Shown: positions 10,195 through 18,819, counted from the first letter of the stretch. The stretch is DNA of 64,000 nucleotides from JBFGCT01 sp963825565 (GCA_963825565.1 CAWGTW010000008.1:124001-188000); one strand, 5' to 3'. Notes: generated from the sequence alone by a model not told the origin. Made by a program: numbers and translations.

Positions 10195-10413
10195 CTAGCC
10201 GGGCTCGTTCCCCGAGCTGTGCTCACCGCGCTCCCACGCCTCGTCGGCGTCGTCCCAGACCTGGTTCCGTTCGGCGACGCGATCGCGCCAGTGTTCGGCC
10301 TCGAAACGCGAGGCGTAGGGTCCGAGCGTGTCGTCGCCCGGCCCGCGCTCGTCGGCGCTGACCACCCGCTGGCGCCGCAGGTCCCAGTACCACTCCTGTT
10401 CGTCGTTTCCCAT
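10195..10413 (-). CDS. Small conserved actinobacterial protein (SPOR-like, aromatic/acidic)
   Basis: A 72-residue protein starting MGNDEQEWYWDLRRQRVV. The stretch SADERGPGDDTLGPYASR followed by AEHWRDRVAERNQVWDDAD matches a small family common in actinobacteria and often labelled SPOR-domain-like. Its function is unknown; the family's high Trp and Asp/Glu content suggests a small protein-interaction domain. It stops 12 bases before the start of rpe on the same strand. The start is preceded by an adenine-rich AATCAGGAG, with AGGAG ending just before the ATG on the coding strand. Confidence 0.75.
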   Translation of the reverse strand: MGNDEQEWYWDLRRQRVVSADERGPGDDTLGPYASRFEAEHWRDRVAERNQVWDDADEAWERGEHSSGNEPG

Positions 10414-10491
10414 CTCCTGATTGTCGCACCCGTACGCTGTCGCGATGACTCGCTCGCTGCGCCCCGCTGTCGCGCCAGGAGGTCCGGCCCG

Positions 10492-11745
10492 ATGTCGCTG
10501 ACCGTGCGCCCCGATCGCCTCGTCGCGGGCGGCGACGCGATGGCTCGCGACGCCGACGGGCGCGTCGTGTTCGTCCGGGGCGCGCTCCCAGGCGAGCTCG
10601 TGCGTGTCGAGGTGATCTCGGCCAAGAAGGACTTCGCCAGGGGAGCGGTCGCCGAGGTGCTCGAACCGTCGGCCGACCGTCGCCTCCCGCCGTGCGCTCA
10701 CCGGCGGGCCGGCTGTGGCGGGTGCGGGTGGATGCATCTCGATCCGGCCGCTCAGTTCGCGGCGAAGGTCGAGATCGTGCGGGAGTCGCTCCGGCGCATC
10801 GGGCGGCTCGACCCGGCGCTCGTCGACGACGTGGTCGTGGCGGGCGCAGCGGTCGAGCCGACCGGATACCGCACGACGATCAGGGTGGTCGGGGTGGACG
10901 GAGGCCTCGGGTTCCGCGAGCTGGGCAGCGACACGGTCGTGCCGGTCGACGACTGCGCCGTCGCACACCCGGCGCTCTCCGCCATGCTCCGGGAGGTCAG
11001 GGTCGCACCTGGCGTCGAGCTGACGCTGCGCACCTCGGTGGCGACCGGCGCCAGGACGGCTCGCTGGAACCGGCGCGGCGCCGGGCAGGTCGAGGGGCTG
11101 CCCCCAGACGTGCACATCGGTGATCGGGCGTTCCTGGTCGAGACGGTCGCCGGGCGCGACCTCCGGGTGTCGGCCGCGTCGTTCTTCCAGTCCGGCCGAC
11201 AGGCCGCCGAGCTCCTCGTCGACGCGGTCCGGCGGGCGGCTCCCGAGCTCGATGGAGCCGGTCACGCACTCGATGCGTACGGCGGCGTGGGGTTGTTCGC
11301 GGCGACGGCGATGGCCGAGGTCGGCCACGTCACCGTGATCGAGTCGTCCCGGTCGGCCGCCTTCGACGCCGAGCACAACCTCGCCGGCCGGGAGGCGACG
11401 GTCGTCCGTGGCGAGGTGAGCGGTTGGCGTCAGGGGCCGCTGTCGGTCGACGTGCCGGTCGACGTGGCGGTCGCCGATCCGGCCCGGCCCGGCCTGGGCA
11501 AGCCGGGCGTCGAGGCGCTCGCCACCCTCTTCCCTGCACCGCTCGTGCTGGTGAGCTGCGACCCCGTGTCGCTCGCCAGGGATGCAGCGCTGCTCGGCGG
11601 TCACGGGTATCGTGTCGCCGGCGTCGAGGTGATCGATCTGTACCCGCAGACGCCCCACGTCGAGACCGTGACGCGGTTCACCACCACCCGGTCCGACGAA
11701 GTTTCTCGACGAACGGGTCATCCGGGAGGGTCCGTTGGAACGTAG
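10492..11745 (+). CDS. TrmA/RumA-family RNA (uracil-5-)-methyltransferase
   Basis: A 417-residue SAM-dependent methyltransferase starting at ATG 10492, preceded at 8-base spacing by AGGAGGT (10477-10483). An N-terminal TRAM-like segment leads into an Fe-S cysteine cluster CAHRRAGCGGCGWMHL (C-x6-C-x2-C). The SAM motif LDAYGGVGLFAATAM follows, then DPARPGLGKPGVEAL and the catalytic-cysteine motif LVLVSCDPVSLARD, which attacks uracil C6. The family methylates 23S rRNA or tRNA uridines; the exact target cannot be told. Its last 11 bases overlap the ECF sigma gene start. Confidence 0.9.
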   Translation: MSLTVRPDRLVAGGDAMARDADGRVVFVRGALPGELVRVEVISAKKDFARGAVAEVLEPSADRRLPPCAHRRAGCGGCGWMHLDPAAQFAAKVEIVRESLRRIGRLDPALVDDVVVAGAAVEPTGYRTTIRVVGVDGGLGFRELGSDTVVPVDDCAVAHPALSAMLREVRVAPGVELTLRTSVATGARTARWNRRGAGQVEGLPPDVHIGDRAFLVETVAGRDLRVSAASFFQSGRQAAELLVDAVRRAAPELDGAGHALDAYGGVGLFAATAMAEVGHVTVIESSRSAAFDAEHNLAGREATVVRGEVSGWRQGPLSVDVPVDVAVADPARPGLGKPGVEALATLFPAPLVLVSCDPVSLARDAALLGGHGYRVAGVEVIDLYPQTPHVETVTRFTTTRSDEVSRRTGHPGGSVGT

Positions 11746-12334
11746 AGATGATGTGCGACAGGACTATGCCGACGCCTCCGACGCGACCCTCGTCGTGTCG
11801 ATCGGCCGGTACCAGCAGTCCGCGCTCGCCGAGGCATACCGCCGCCATGCCGGGGCCGTGTTCGGCCTCGCCAAACGTCTCCTGAGCGACACCGCCCGAG
11901 CCGAGGAGATCGTCCAGGAGGTGTTCGTCCGGCTCTGGAACGAGCCAGACCGCTACGACCCCGACCGAGGGACCTTGCGCAGCTTCCTGCTCGCCCACAC
12001 CCACGGGCGGGCGGTCGACCTGATCCGTTCCGACACCGCCCGCCGCAAGCGCGAGGAGCGCGAGTCGCTGGCGCAGGCCGAGGGTGGGTACGACCTCGCC
12101 CGCGAGGTCTGGGACATGGCGCTCGCCGGGCACGTGCGCGAGGCGATCGAGGCGCTGCCGCCCGACGAGCGCGCAGCGATCGAATTGGCCTACTTCGGGG
12201 GGTTGACCTACAAGGAGGCGGCCGATGAGTTGGGCCAGCCGGAAGGGACGGTCAAGAGCCGGATCCGCTCCGGGCTCAAGCGGTTGCGCCACGAGCTGGC
12301 CGAGGCCGGCATCACGACCGGAGGCGACGGATGA
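11735..12334 (+). CDS. ECF RNA polymerase sigma factor, SigK-type
   Basis: A 199-residue two-domain sigma factor. Region 2 runs from LAEAYRRHAGAVFGLAKRLL through EEIVQEVFVRLWNEPDRYDP to GTLRSFLLAHTHGRAVDLIR. Region 4 carries LPPDERAAIELAYFGGLTYK and the helix-turn-helix EAADELGQPEGTVKSRIRSG. The start is taken as TTG 11735, 4 bases after GGGAGGG (11724-11730), overlapping the end of the methyltransferase gene. An ATGA overlap couples it to the anti-sigma gene, as in the sigK-rskA pairs known in mycobacteria. The activating signal is unknown. Confidence 0.92.
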   Translation: MERRDDVRQDYADASDATLVVSIGRYQQSALAEAYRRHAGAVFGLAKRLLSDTARAEEIVQEVFVRLWNEPDRYDPDRGTLRSFLLAHTHGRAVDLIRSDTARRKREERESLAQAEGGYDLAREVWDMALAGHVREAIEALPPDERAAIELAYFGGLTYKEAADELGQPEGTVKSRIRSGLKRLRHELAEAGITTGGDG

Positions 12335-13083
12335 GTGAATTCATGGATTCCTCCCGCGACATCTACGAGCTCGACGAGCTCCTCGGGGCGTTCGCCCTCG
12401 ACGCGCTCGACCCCGACGAGCGGCTGCGGGTCGAGGACTACCTGGCGATCAACCCGAAGGCGTTGGCCGAAGTGCAGGAGCATCGCGAGGTCGCCACGAT
12501 GCTGGCCTACACCGGGATGGCCGCGCCGGTCGACGTCTGGTCGCGCATCGAGCAGGAGCTCGACGAACCCCCGCCGGCTCCCGGACCCGAACTGGCCAAG
12601 GTGCTGTCGCTCGACGACCGCCCGCGCCGTCGGCGGTTCGCAGCGATTGCTCCGTGGGTCGCCTCGGCGGCGGCAGCCGCGGTCATCGCGGTCGTCGCGG
12701 TCAACATCGCCGACCGCCGTGATACGCCGTCGGACCCGATCGTCGCCGCGCTCGCCGAGGCGCGCAGCGATCGCGACTCGAAGCTGGCGACGCTGACCGC
12801 CGAGGGCCAGGCCGCCGTCGCTTCGGCGGTCATCGACCAGGACGGCCGGGGGTTCATCGACGCGACCATGCTCCCGCCGCTGCCCGCCGACAAGACGTAC
12901 CAGCTCTGGGGCGTGGTCGTCGAGGGCGACGCGATCTCCCTCGGGATCTTCGGGCCGAACCCGGAGATCGAGACGTTCACGGTCGAGAGCGAGGTCTCGG
13001 CGCTCGCCCTGACGATCGAGGATGCCCCTGGCGTGATCAGCGACGGCAACCAGGACGGCTGGTACGTCGGCGTCGTCGGCTGA
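12331..13083 (+). CDS. Anti-sigma factor, RskA-like membrane protein
   Basis: A 250-residue single-pass membrane anti-sigma factor. The N-terminal cytoplasmic domain (about residues 10-85, ELLGAFALDALDPDERLRVE) is the sigma-binding anti-sigma fold. A transmembrane helix spans roughly residues 108-127 (IAPWVASAAAAAVIAVVAVN). The extracytoplasmic C-terminal domain ends with an RskA-type segment (KTYQLWGVVVEGDAISLGIF) like that of SigK inhibitors. It is translationally coupled to the sigma gene by an ATGA overlap. Release of the sigma factor by regulated proteolysis is the known mechanism in the family; none of the proteases are encoded next to it. Confidence 0.9.
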   Translation: MSEFMDSSRDIYELDELLGAFALDALDPDERLRVEDYLAINPKALAEVQEHREVATMLAYTGMAAPVDVWSRIEQELDEPPPAPGPELAKVLSLDDRPRRRRFAAIAPWVASAAAAAVIAVVAVNIADRRDTPSDPIVAALAEARSDRDSKLATLTAEGQAAVASAVIDQDGRGFIDATMLPPLPADKTYQLWGVVVEGDAISLGIFGPNPEIETFTVESEVSALALTIEDAPGVISDGNQDGWYVGVVG

Positions 13084-13125
13084 TCGTCGCTGCACGTGCC
13101 GCTCGTCGGCCAGACTGGCGCGGTG

Positions 13126-14025
13126 ATGCAGACGACGTGCGCCGACGAGGTGGCCGACGCCCTGGCCTCGGGCCGGGCGGTGGTCGCGCTCGAATCGACG
13201 ATCTTTTCCAACCTCGGACTGCCCTCCCCGGCCAATGCCGAGGCCCTCGACCGGTGCCTGGCAGCGATCAGGTCCCGTGGCGCCGTGCCCGCCGTGACCG
13301 CGGTGCTCGACGGGGTGATCCGGGTCGGCCTCGACCCCGCGGAGCACGAGCGGATCCTCGGGATCGCGCGCAAGACCGCCGAACGCGACCTCGGCGTTGC
13401 GGTCGCCCAACGGTGGCGGTTCGGGGCGACGACGGTGTCGGCGTCGGTGGCGGTCGCCGCTGCAGCCGGCGTCTCGGTGTTCGCCACCGGAGGCCTGGGC
13501 GGGGTGCACCGCGGCGCCGAGCTGACCGGCGACGTCTCGGCCGACCTCGGTGCGCTCGCCAACCACCGGATCGTCGCGGTCTCCGCCGGGGCCAAGGCGT
13601 TCCTCGACCTGCCGCGCACGCTCGAACACCTCGAGGCGCTCGGCGTGCCCGTGCTCGGGTGGCGCCACGACTGGTTCCCGGCGTTCTACAGCCGCTCGTC
13701 CGGCCTGCCCGTCCCGCACCGGGTCGAGACATCCGACGAGGTGGCGGCGGTGTTCGGCAGCCTGAGCCGGCCGGCCGCGGGGATGTTGCTGACCGTGCCG
13801 ATCCCGGAGAAGGCCGAGCTCGACGCGGGCGAGCTCGACGAGGTGCTCGCGGCGGCCCTCGACGATTGTGCTCGGTCGGGGATCACCGGAGCGGCGATCA
13901 CGCCGTTCGTGCTCGCCCGGATCGCCGACGCGACCGACGGTCGAGCGGTGCCCGCCAACCTCGCGCTCGCCGAGCACAACGCCGCCGTCGCGGCCGAGGT
14001 CGCGGTGGCGATCGCCTCGCGCTGA
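13126..14025 (+). CDS. psuG: Pseudouridine-5'-phosphate glycosidase
   Basis: A 299-residue member of the PsuG family, which cleaves pseudouridine 5'-phosphate to uracil and ribose 5-phosphate. Recognised by VALESTIFSNLGLPSPANAE, GAVPAVTAVLDGVIRVGL, FATGGLGGVHRGAE (metal/phosphate site), VSAGAKAFLDLPRTLEHLEA with the candidate catalytic lysine, VPVLGW, and the C-terminal GAAITPFVLARIADATDGR with PANLALAEHNAAVAAEVA. ATG 13126 is preferred; GTG 13123 and 13096 are in frame. A PfkB-type pseudouridine kinase, often fused or adjacent, is not next to it. It abuts the convergent reductase gene with no gap. Confidence 0.93.
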   Translation: MQTTCADEVADALASGRAVVALESTIFSNLGLPSPANAEALDRCLAAIRSRGAVPAVTAVLDGVIRVGLDPAEHERILGIARKTAERDLGVAVAQRWRFGATTVSASVAVAAAAGVSVFATGGLGGVHRGAELTGDVSADLGALANHRIVAVSAGAKAFLDLPRTLEHLEALGVPVLGWRHDWFPAFYSRSSGLPVPHRVETSDEVAAVFGSLSRPAAGMLLTVPIPEKAELDAGELDEVLAAALDDCARSGITGAAITPFVLARIADATDGRAVPANLALAEHNAAVAAEVAVAIASR

Positions 14026-14619
14026 TCAGCGGGCCAGCCGAGCAAGCCGGCGCTCGACCCGATCGAGGAACGCCCGGCGCTCGTCGTCGGTGCTCGTGTC
14101 GGTCCCGTAGAACGCGAGCCACGTCGTCCGCGTGCGCGGATGGCACATCAGCCGTAGGCCGCGTGTCACGGTCCGCTTGCCCGCTTCGCCTTCGAGTGCG
14201 TTGACCAGCTTCGACGAGCCGTGGGTCGTGACCGCCACGATGCGCCGCAGCCCGCGCAGTCCGGGTCGCAGCCGGTTCGCCCCCTCGGGGAGGTCCCAGG
14301 CCACCCCGCTGACCCAGACCCGGTCGATCCACCCCTTGAGCATCGCCGGCTGGCCGGACCACCACGTCGGGTAGACGAGCACGAGCACCTCGGCCCAGGC
14401 GAGGTCGTCGGTGTACTGCCGGACCGTTGGATCGGGTCCGGGATCGAGATGGTGTGCCCACTCGCGCTCGGTGAAGACGGGGTCGAAGCCATCCGCGTAC
14501 AGGTCGTTGACGCGCACCTCGGCGCTGCCTCGCCGCAGCCCGACGAGCACCCTGGCGCAGACCGCGTCGACGAACGACTCGGCGCACGGATGGCAGTGGA
14601 CGACGAGGGCGCGGGTCAT
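14026..14619 (-). CDS. Flavodoxin-fold NAD(P)H oxidoreductase (NQO1/MdaB-like), downstream copy
   Basis: A 197-residue protein of the quinone reductase/flavodoxin-like family. The N-terminus LVVHCHPCAESFVDAV is the FMN phosphate-binding region. LVLVYPTWWSGQPAMLKGWI is the hallmark flavin-site motif, and RRIVAVTTHGSSK follows. It is a paralogue of the gene immediately upstream: same length, motifs and C-terminal CHPRTRTTWLAFYGTDTSTD segment. The two overlap by ATGA at 14616-14619, which implies a recent tandem duplication with translational coupling. Likely two-electron reduction of quinones or similar electrophiles; substrate unknown. Confidence 0.87.
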   Translation of the reverse strand: MTRALVVHCHPCAESFVDAVCARVLVGLRRGSAEVRVNDLYADGFDPVFTEREWAHHLDPGPDPTVRQYTDDLAWAEVLVLVYPTWWSGQPAMLKGWIDRVWVSGVAWDLPEGANRLRPGLRGLRRIVAVTTHGSSKLVNALEGEAGKRTVTRGLRLMCHPRTRTTWLAFYGTDTSTDDERRAFLDRVERRLARLAR

Positions 14620-15209
14620 CGGAGCTCCGCCAGGCGGCGCTCGACCGCAGCAGCGAACTCGTGTCGCTGCAGTTCGGTCGAGGTGTCGACCGCGTAGAGC
14701 CCGAGCCACGTCGTGCGGGTGCGGGCGCCGCACGACAGCCGAAGCGCTCTGGTCAGGATCCGCCGCCCGTTGTCGTTGACCGCGCGGACGTACGAGCGTG
14801 GCGAGCCGTACGTGGAGACCCCGACGATCCGCCGCACGTGGCCGAGCCCCGGCCGGACCTTGCCGGTGCGTTGGTCGAGCCCGAAGGCCACGCCGGGCAC
14901 CATCACCCGCTCGAGCCAGCCCTTCAGCATCGCCGGCAGGCCTCCCCACCACGTCGGGTAGACGAACACGAGCAGTTCGCTGCGCCGCACGACCGCAGCG
15001 TGCTCGGCGACCAGCGGATCGAGGACCGGCCGGTCGCCGTGGTACGACCGGCGCTCGTCGGCGCTCATCGCCGGCCGGAAGCCGGCGCGGTACAGATCGA
15101 GCACGTCGACCTCGTGCCCGGCGGCGCGCAGGCCCGAGGCCGCACGCTCGGCCAACTCGCGACAGAAGCTGTCCTCGCTCGGATGAGCGGTGACGACCGC
15201 GGCACGCAT
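14616..15209 (-). CDS. Flavodoxin-fold NAD(P)H oxidoreductase (NQO1/MdaB-like), upstream copy
   Basis: A 197-residue flavoprotein starting MRAAVVTAHPSEDSFCREL. Its motif LVFVYPTWWGGLPAMLKGWL and the later RRIVGVSTYGSPRSYVRA match its neighbour position by position. CGARTRTTWLGLYAVDTSTE near the end also pairs with the neighbour's C-terminus. A GGAGG-like sequence (TCCTCC on the + strand, about 15211-15217) precedes the ATG. The pair probably forms a heterodimer or serves two related electrophilic substrates. It is divergent from the DUF2889 gene across a 269-base gap in which I see no gene. Confidence 0.87.
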   Translation of the reverse strand: MRAAVVTAHPSEDSFCRELAERAASGLRAAGHEVDVLDLYRAGFRPAMSADERRSYHGDRPVLDPLVAEHAAVVRRSELLVFVYPTWWGGLPAMLKGWLERVMVPGVAFGLDQRTGKVRPGLGHVRRIVGVSTYGSPRSYVRAVNDNGRRILTRALRLSCGARTRTTWLGLYAVDTSTELQRHEFAAAVERRLAELR

Positions 15210-15478
15210 CGGAGGAGTCTGGCATCGAGTGGCGTCATCGCGCCGGGTGTGCGGGCACGGACCGGGGGGTGTCGGTACCGGTCGCATCACTCTGGCCGGC
15301 CCGACCGTCACGACGGCCACGAGGCTGGTCCCGGCAGCTGCCGTCGCTCGAGCTGGTCCGGAGCCGGATCGCCGAGGCCGGCCGCCTGCCCCGCATCGTC
15401 GCCCACTGACCCCCGGCCCGTCGTCGCCGGGGATGCTCCGAGTACGGTCGCCGCGATGACCGATCCGGAGCACTGCCG

Positions 15479-16165
15479 ATGAGTTCGCTTTTCGACGACT
15501 CGACGATCCTGCGGCCCGACCCGGTCGACGCTGCTGGCGACCCGTTGGAGGTCCTACACGACCGCGAGTACCGCGTCCGGGCCTATCGCAAGCGCGACGA
15601 CCTCGTGCTGATCCGCGGCGCGGTGCGCGACCAGAAGCCGCCCGGCCTCTACCTCGACATCGATCCCGACCCGCTGACCGTGCACCACATGCAGGTCGAC
15701 ATCGAGGTCGAGTATCCGGCGATGCAGATCGTCGCCGCCGGCGTCGCGTTCGAGTCGCATCCGAACGAGGAGTGCCCGGTGATCGTGACGCACTACCAGC
15801 ACCTGGTCGGGCTGTCGATCGCCCGCGGCTTCACGCACCGCGTGCGCGAGTTGTTCGGCGGACCGCGCGGCTGTACCCACACGACGGCGCTGCTCCAGGC
15901 GATGGCGCCGGTGGCGATCCAGTGCATCTGGTCGATGCGCGCCTCGCAGGCCCGGCGGCGGATCCCGGCCGAACCGCCGAGCGCGGCGCAGCAGCGGGCG
16001 ATGTGGGAGATGAACCTCAACACGTGCCACGTCTGGGCGGAGGACTCCGATTGGGTCGGACGGCTCGAGGCGGGGGAGGCGATACCGCCGCCGGTCTTCG
16101 TCCGGGAGCGGATGGTCCAGCTCGGCCTGAAGCCCGAGGACTGGCGCGCCCGGATGTCGGGCTGA
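15479..16165 (+). CDS. DUF2889-domain protein
   Basis: A 228-residue protein of the uncharacterised DUF2889 family. Family features seen are an N-terminal REYRVRAYRKRDDLVLIRG strand pair, DIDPDPLTVHHMQVDIEVE (the charged repeat before the central strand), GLSIARGFTHRVRELFGG followed by RGCTHTTALLQAMAPVA, and a C-terminal NTCHVWAEDS. The conserved Cys-Thr-His near residue 138 suggests a metal or catalytic site, but no activity is known. There are no membrane segments. The transmembrane-protein gene follows 46 bases downstream on the same strand. Confidence 0.8.
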   Translation: MSSLFDDSTILRPDPVDAAGDPLEVLHDREYRVRAYRKRDDLVLIRGAVRDQKPPGLYLDIDPDPLTVHHMQVDIEVEYPAMQIVAAGVAFESHPNEECPVIVTHYQHLVGLSIARGFTHRVRELFGGPRGCTHTTALLQAMAPVAIQCIWSMRASQARRRIPAEPPSAAQQRAMWEMNLNTCHVWAEDSDWVGRLEAGEAIPPPVFVRERMVQLGLKPEDWRARMSG

Positions 16166-16211
16166 GCGAACCGGCGCTCCCGGCGTGCCGTCTCGCTGAC
16201 ATCATGGTCCG

Positions 16212-17072
16212 GTGAGGCGCCTGCCCCCGCCGTCCGAATCGCCCTCGGCGCCCGGCTTCGATCCATGGGCCGAGCAGTTGCGGCGGGCGCAGGCGCGCCG
16301 CCGGACTCGGCGCTGGCGCCGAGTGCGCTGGGCCGGCGGTCTCGTCGCCGCGGTCGCCGCGGGCGGCGTGGCGTGGTTGCTGTTCGCCCCGGCAACGCCG
16401 GCGACCGACGGCGGCGCCGTGCCGGCGCCCGTCCGTCCGACGCCGGTGACGACACCGGTGACGACGCCGGTGACCGCGCCCGCCACCACCGGCCCGAGGC
16501 CCGCCCCCGAGTCGATCGTGCGGCTCGACGAGGTCTGGCTGCTCGATCGGGAGGACGGCCGGTTCGACTGGGGGGTGATCCTGACGTCGGTCGGCGACGC
16601 CGACCGGGAGGACGTGGAGGTCGAGGCGCGACTGGTCGACGCGGCCGGCGGTCTCGTCGCCGCGGTCGCCGACGAGATCGAGCTGCTGCCGGCCGGCGGG
16701 CGGGTCGCGGTCGGTGGCGTCGTCACCGACCCGGCGACGGCGCCGGTCCGCCTCGATGCCGACGTGGCCGTCGGGCGGGAGGTCGCCGCATCGGCGCCGG
16801 GGACGATCGCCGTCAGGGGGATCGAGCGACGTGCCGACGTCCGCGGCGACCGCGGTGAGGTGTTGATCGGCCGGTTGGTGTCGACCCTGCCCACCGAGGT
16901 CGGGCCGGTGCGGATCGGTGCGATCTGGCGCGACGACGACGGAGCGGTGGTCGCCGCGGCCTTCTACGAGGTCGAGCGCGTCCGACCCGCCGTCGATGCC
17001 CGGTTCGAGGTTCCACTCGACGGCCTGATCCTGCCCGACGGCCCGCCCGACGAGGTGCTGGTGTCGCGGTGA
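16212..17072 (+). CDS. Single-pass membrane protein with Thr/Pro linker, unknown function
   Basis: A 286-residue protein from GTG 16212. A basic N-terminal cytoplasmic segment (RRAQARRRTRRWRRVR) precedes one transmembrane helix at about residues 41-60. A low-complexity Thr/Pro/Val linker follows (TPVTTPVTTPVTAPATTG), then a beta-rich extracytoplasmic domain of about 180 residues with repeated VDAAGGLVAAVADEIELLPA-type strands. It resembles FxLYD-like or conserved secreted domains, but I cannot name the family. The gene ends about 95 bases before tRNA-His. Confidence 0.72.
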   Translation: MRRLPPPSESPSAPGFDPWAEQLRRAQARRRTRRWRRVRWAGGLVAAVAAGGVAWLLFAPATPATDGGAVPAPVRPTPVTTPVTTPVTAPATTGPRPAPESIVRLDEVWLLDREDGRFDWGVILTSVGDADREDVEVEARLVDAAGGLVAAVADEIELLPAGGRVAVGGVVTDPATAPVRLDADVAVGREVAASAPGTIAVRGIERRADVRGDRGEVLIGRLVSTLPTEVGPVRIGAIWRDDDGAVVAAAFYEVERVRPAVDARFEVPLDGLILPDGPPDEVLVSR

Positions 17073-17167
17073 GCGGTCGCAACGGCACGCGATCGCGCCG
17101 CCGATCGGGCCGGGATCGAATCGATGGTGGTGAACGACCGACCTGGTGGCAGAATATCGGCCTCCAT

Positions 17168-17244
17168 GGTGGTCATAGCTCAACAGGTAGAGCACCAGGT
17201 TGTGATCCTGGCGGTTGGGGGTTCAAGTCCCCTTGGCCACCCCA
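17168..17244 (+). tRNA. tRNA-His (GTG)
   Basis: The cloverleaf folds with acceptor arm GTGGTCA/TGGCCAC, a D-loop containing AGCTCAACAGGTAGAGC, anticodon stem CCAGG/CCTGG around loop TTGTGAT (anticodon GTG) and T-arm GGGGG-TTCAAGT-CCCCT. The extra 5' G at 17168 opposite C at 17241 is the tRNA-His identity base pair (G-1:C73), and CCA is encoded at 17242-17244. Confidence 0.95.
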
Positions 17245-17311
17245 CGCAGCAATGCGACGGACCTGGCAGGGTGCGCACCGATTCGTCGGTTGATACCCTG
17301 CCAGGTCGCTT

Positions 17312-17386
17312 GCTTCTCTAGCTCAACGGCAGAGCAGTGGACTCTTAATCCATTGGTTCTGGGTTCGAATCCCAGGGGAAGCACCA
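17312..17386 (+). tRNA. tRNA-Lys (CTT)
   Basis: Acceptor arm GCTTCTC/GGGAAGC, anticodon arm GTGGA/TCCAT around loop CTCTTAA (anticodon CTT) and T-arm CTGGG-TTCGAAT-CCCAG fold normally. CCA is encoded at 17384-17386. It lies 67 bases after tRNA-His and probably shares its transcript. Confidence 0.95.
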
Positions 17387-17402
17387 CTCGGCACCCGCCG
17401 GC

Positions 17403-18212
17403 TCACCGGCTCCACGAGCGGTCCTCGCGGTAGCGGCCGACCGCCAGCGGGGTCGACCACTGCCGGCGCTGGCGCCGGCTGGTCGTGCCGAGCACGACGA
17501 CGCCGGCGAGGATCAGCGCCGTGAGGCCGATCCCGATCGTCACCGTCCGCCAGTGGTTTGCCAGCCGGGCGAAGACGCCCATCCAGGTCGTGTCGGACAA
17601 CGCCGGCAACAGCGCGACCGGTACGAGGTAGCCGAAGAGGACCATCAGCACGCCGAGGGTCGCCAATCCGATGCCGAGCGCGAGCGTCGGCTCGCCGCGC
17701 TCGGGTCGCAGGATCACGCCGGCGAGCAGGGACAGCAGGCCGAGCGCGGCGGAGATGACGACGATCCAGCCGGCCGCCGAGTTGACGAACGCGATCGAGC
17801 CGACCTCCTGCACCGGCAGCGTGACCGGCTGCTGGAGCGCGACGAGCTCGTCGCGCACGATCAAGACCTGCTGGGGTCCCGTGATCCGTACCGGCTGGTC
17901 GCGCTCGCCGATCAGCCGGGCGTGGGCCTCGCCGACCGGATCGGAGAGCACCGCCGCGCCGGCCTCGAGGGTGGCGATCTGCTCGATGTACTCCTTGAGC
18001 TGTGCCGGCGACTGGTTGAGCACGGGTGCGTCGGCACCGGCGACGAGCGCGGCGATCTCGCCGCGGATCTCCTCGTCGCCGAGGATCGCTCGCGCCGTGC
18101 CCGTGTCCGAGGACGGCGAGAACGCGACCCGGCCGAGCCAGAAGAGGCTCGCCGCGAGCGCGAGGAAGACACCCGCCGCGATGAGGAGGACACCTGCCAG
18201 AGAACGCCGCAC
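17403..18212 (-). CDS. Multi-pass membrane protein, unknown
   Basis: A 269-residue protein from GTG 18212 (VRRSLAGVLLIAAGVFLAL). The first transmembrane helix is at about residues 5-27. A hydrophilic loop of about 110 residues carries AGADAPVLNQSPAQLKEYIE. Three hydrophobic stretches follow near the C-terminal half: AAGWIVVISAALGLLSLLAG, LALGIGLATLGVLMVLFGYL and TVTIGIGLTALILAGVVVLG. This looks like a large extracytoplasmic domain between helix 1 and helices 2-4. Family unknown. It converges on tRNA-Lys and is divergent from the DUF983 gene 39 bases away. Confidence 0.75.
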   Translation of the reverse strand: MRRSLAGVLLIAAGVFLALAASLFWLGRVAFSPSSDTGTARAILGDEEIRGEIAALVAGADAPVLNQSPAQLKEYIEQIATLEAGAAVLSDPVGEAHARLIGERDQPVRITGPQQVLIVRDELVALQQPVTLPVQEVGSIAFVNSAAGWIVVISAALGLLSLLAGVILRPERGEPTLALGIGLATLGVLMVLFGYLVPVALLPALSDTTWMGVFARLANHWRTVTIGIGLTALILAGVVVLGTTSRRQRRQWSTPLAVGRYREDRSWSR

Positions 18213-18251
18213 GGGGGAGAGTCTGACAAATCCCAGCCCTACGCTACGACC

Positions 18252-18680
18252 GTGACCCGTCCGAGCCTGTCGCAGATGCTCGTTCGGGGCGCCCGCTGGC
18301 GGTGTCCCTGGTGCGGCGGGCGGCGGGCGTTCTTCACCGGCTGGTTCGCCAAGGCGCCCTCGTGCCGGTCGTGCGGGCTGCGATGGCGGCGCGGCGATGT
18401 CGGCTTCGAGCTCGGCGCGGCGGCGGTCTCGGCGATCATCGTGATGGGGCCGCTGATGCTCGCCCTCGGCGTCGGCGTGGCGCTGACGTGGCCCGACGTC
18501 GCGGTCGTTCCGCTGCTCGCCGTCCTCGGGAGTGGTGCGGTGGTGCTGCCGATCCTGCTGTACCCGGTGTCGCACACGTTGTGGCAGGCGCTCGATCTGG
18601 CGATGCGGCCGGTGTCGAGCGACGACTTCGACCTCGAGGTGATCGGTCGTTCTCTCGACGTTCGTTCCGAAGATACTTGA
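18252..18680 (+). CDS. DUF983-type small membrane protein with zinc ribbon
   Basis: A 142-residue protein from GTG 18252. The N-terminus has a zinc-ribbon pair, CPWCGGRRAFF and CRSCGLRWRRGD (two CxxC knuckles), followed by two transmembrane helices (AAAVSAIIVMGPLMLALGVG and LLAVLGSGAVVLPILLYPVS). This is the DUF983 pattern of small predicted integral membrane proteins. Function unknown. The recA SOS promoter begins at its stop codon. Confidence 0.82.
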   Translation: MTRPSLSQMLVRGARWRCPWCGGRRAFFTGWFAKAPSCRSCGLRWRRGDVGFELGAAAVSAIIVMGPLMLALGVGVALTWPDVAVVPLLAVLGSGAVVLPILLYPVSHTLWQALDLAMRPVSSDDFDLEVIGRSLDVRSEDT

Positions 18681-18706
18681 ACGAACGATTGTTCGTTGGT
18701 TACACT
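18677..18706 (+). promoter_or_regulatory. recA promoter with LexA (SOS) box
   Basis: CGAACGATTGTTCG (18682-18695) is a perfect actinobacterial LexA box, CGAAC-N4-GTTCG. It sits between a candidate -35 TTGAAC (18677-18682) and -10 TACACT (18701-18706) with 18-base spacing, about 114 bases upstream of recA. The operator position between the promoter elements fits repression by LexA. The -35/-10 assignment is less certain than the box. Confidence 0.85.
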
Positions 18707-18819
18707 GCTGTCGTTCCTCGTCGACCCGGCTGTGACACCCCTTCCGTACGGTGCTCAGCGACAACCGATTCCCATCCCCCCCCTGAGACACCACCTCGAG
18801 TACAGGAAAGAGACGACCT

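Noticed and set aside
15210..15478. Small gene between the reductases and the DUF2889 gene
   Set aside because: Only short frames with no start signal or family; treated as intergenic.
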